DNA of 64,000 bases from Ophiura sarsii. Its lineage: Eukaryota; Echinodermata; Ophiuroidea; Amphilepidida; Ophiuridae. Made by a program: the position numbers and the translations under genes. The DNA is taken from contig CM069454.1 in assembly GCA_035610835.1 (NCBI GenBank), positions 1,489,117 to 1,553,116 on the forward strand, in the 5' to 3' direction. The notes beneath the pieces were generated by a model. It did no database searches, had not been told where the DNA came from, and worked only from the letters and a program-made list of their open reading frames with translations. This document shows, one piece after another, positions 63,690 to 64,000 of this stretch (position 1 is the first letter of the stretch; each line of letters opens with the position of its first letter).

Positions 63690-64000
63690 AAAAATAGGAT
63701 GCTCTCCAGATATCCAAGATGGCGTCCAAAATGGCCGCCAAAACAGGTCAAATCTCATAAAATGACATATAGCAATCAAATTGTATGGTGAAAGTATAGT
63801 TGTAATAGTGGAATGTTTGTATTAGACCATTAGACTCTCATATCTAGAAGTTTTGCTTTGTTAACACACCTAAATCCAAGATGGCCGCCAAAATGGCCGC
63901 CAAAAATGGTAAAATTCCATATATTGGCATATATAAACCAACATGTATGATCAGAGTAAAGTTTTAACAATGAGATGTATGTGTTAGACCACTAGAAACT
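63690..64000. repeat. ~162-bp tandem repeat running off the window
   Basis: TCCAAGATGGC...CCAAAATGGCCGCCAAAA occurs at 63713 and again at 63875. Both are followed by related ATTGTATG/ACATGTATG, AAAGTATAG/AAAGTTTTA and GTTAGACCACTAGA-type sequence. At least two copies. Confidence 0.8.

Overview
This 64 kb window is eukaryotic nuclear DNA from an animal. I infer a marine invertebrate, most likely a deuterostome such as an echinoderm, but only with low confidence. The evidence is AT-rich DNA with very low gene density, many satellite and minisatellite arrays, homopolymeric G/C runs, Tc1/mariner, TTAA-flanked and 3-bp-TSD DNA-element remnants, one decayed LINE, and a GPCR of the GRL101/relaxin-receptor-like (type C LGR) group.

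There is one convincing protein-coding gene, an intronless-looking reading frame at 17779-22821 (+). It encodes a 1680-residue leucine-rich-repeat GPCR with a signal peptide, about 38 LRRs (far more than the ~10-17 of familiar LGRs) and a seven-helix domain. Extracellular loop 2 of that domain is interrupted by a ~140-residue Gly-rich block encoded by a 30-bp minisatellite. An in-frame stop lies just upstream of the start.

Layout: 1-1.4 kb, 39-bp minisatellite and an array of direct and inverted CCTTATCTGGGGTTAACG motifs. 2.9-3.8 kb, 126-bp satellite. 4.2-11.05 kb, large hierarchical satellite built from a 15-bp unit, a ~70-bp linker and five ~300-bp modules. 11.2-17.3 kb, nested DNA elements, including a 1656-bp element with TTA target duplication whose empty site is preserved in a paralogue at 36 kb. 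17.8-22.8 kb, the receptor gene. 22.9-36.5 kb, a 49-bp satellite broken into at least seven blocks by a Tc1 element, tRNA-Glu-like inverted-repeat elements, a 28-bp minisatellite with a 392-bp higher-order unit, and other short elements. 37.4-40.6 kb, four short DNA elements. 41.2-43.6 kb, 23-bp minisatellite. 43.7-45.1 kb, a dead LINE with a cleanly inserted 373-bp element. 45.5-55.2 kb, fold-back and TTAA elements and a ~1-kb repeat in two inverted copies. 56.6-58.65 kb, a second copy of the 11.2-15 kb repeat. 60.3-62.9 kb, a 145-bp satellite. 63.7-64 kb, the start of a 162-bp tandem repeat.

Nothing here works as an operon or pathway. Apart from the receptor, the window records layered insertion and satellite expansion. 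Nested insertions, target duplications and paralogous empty sites let much of the order of events be read directly.
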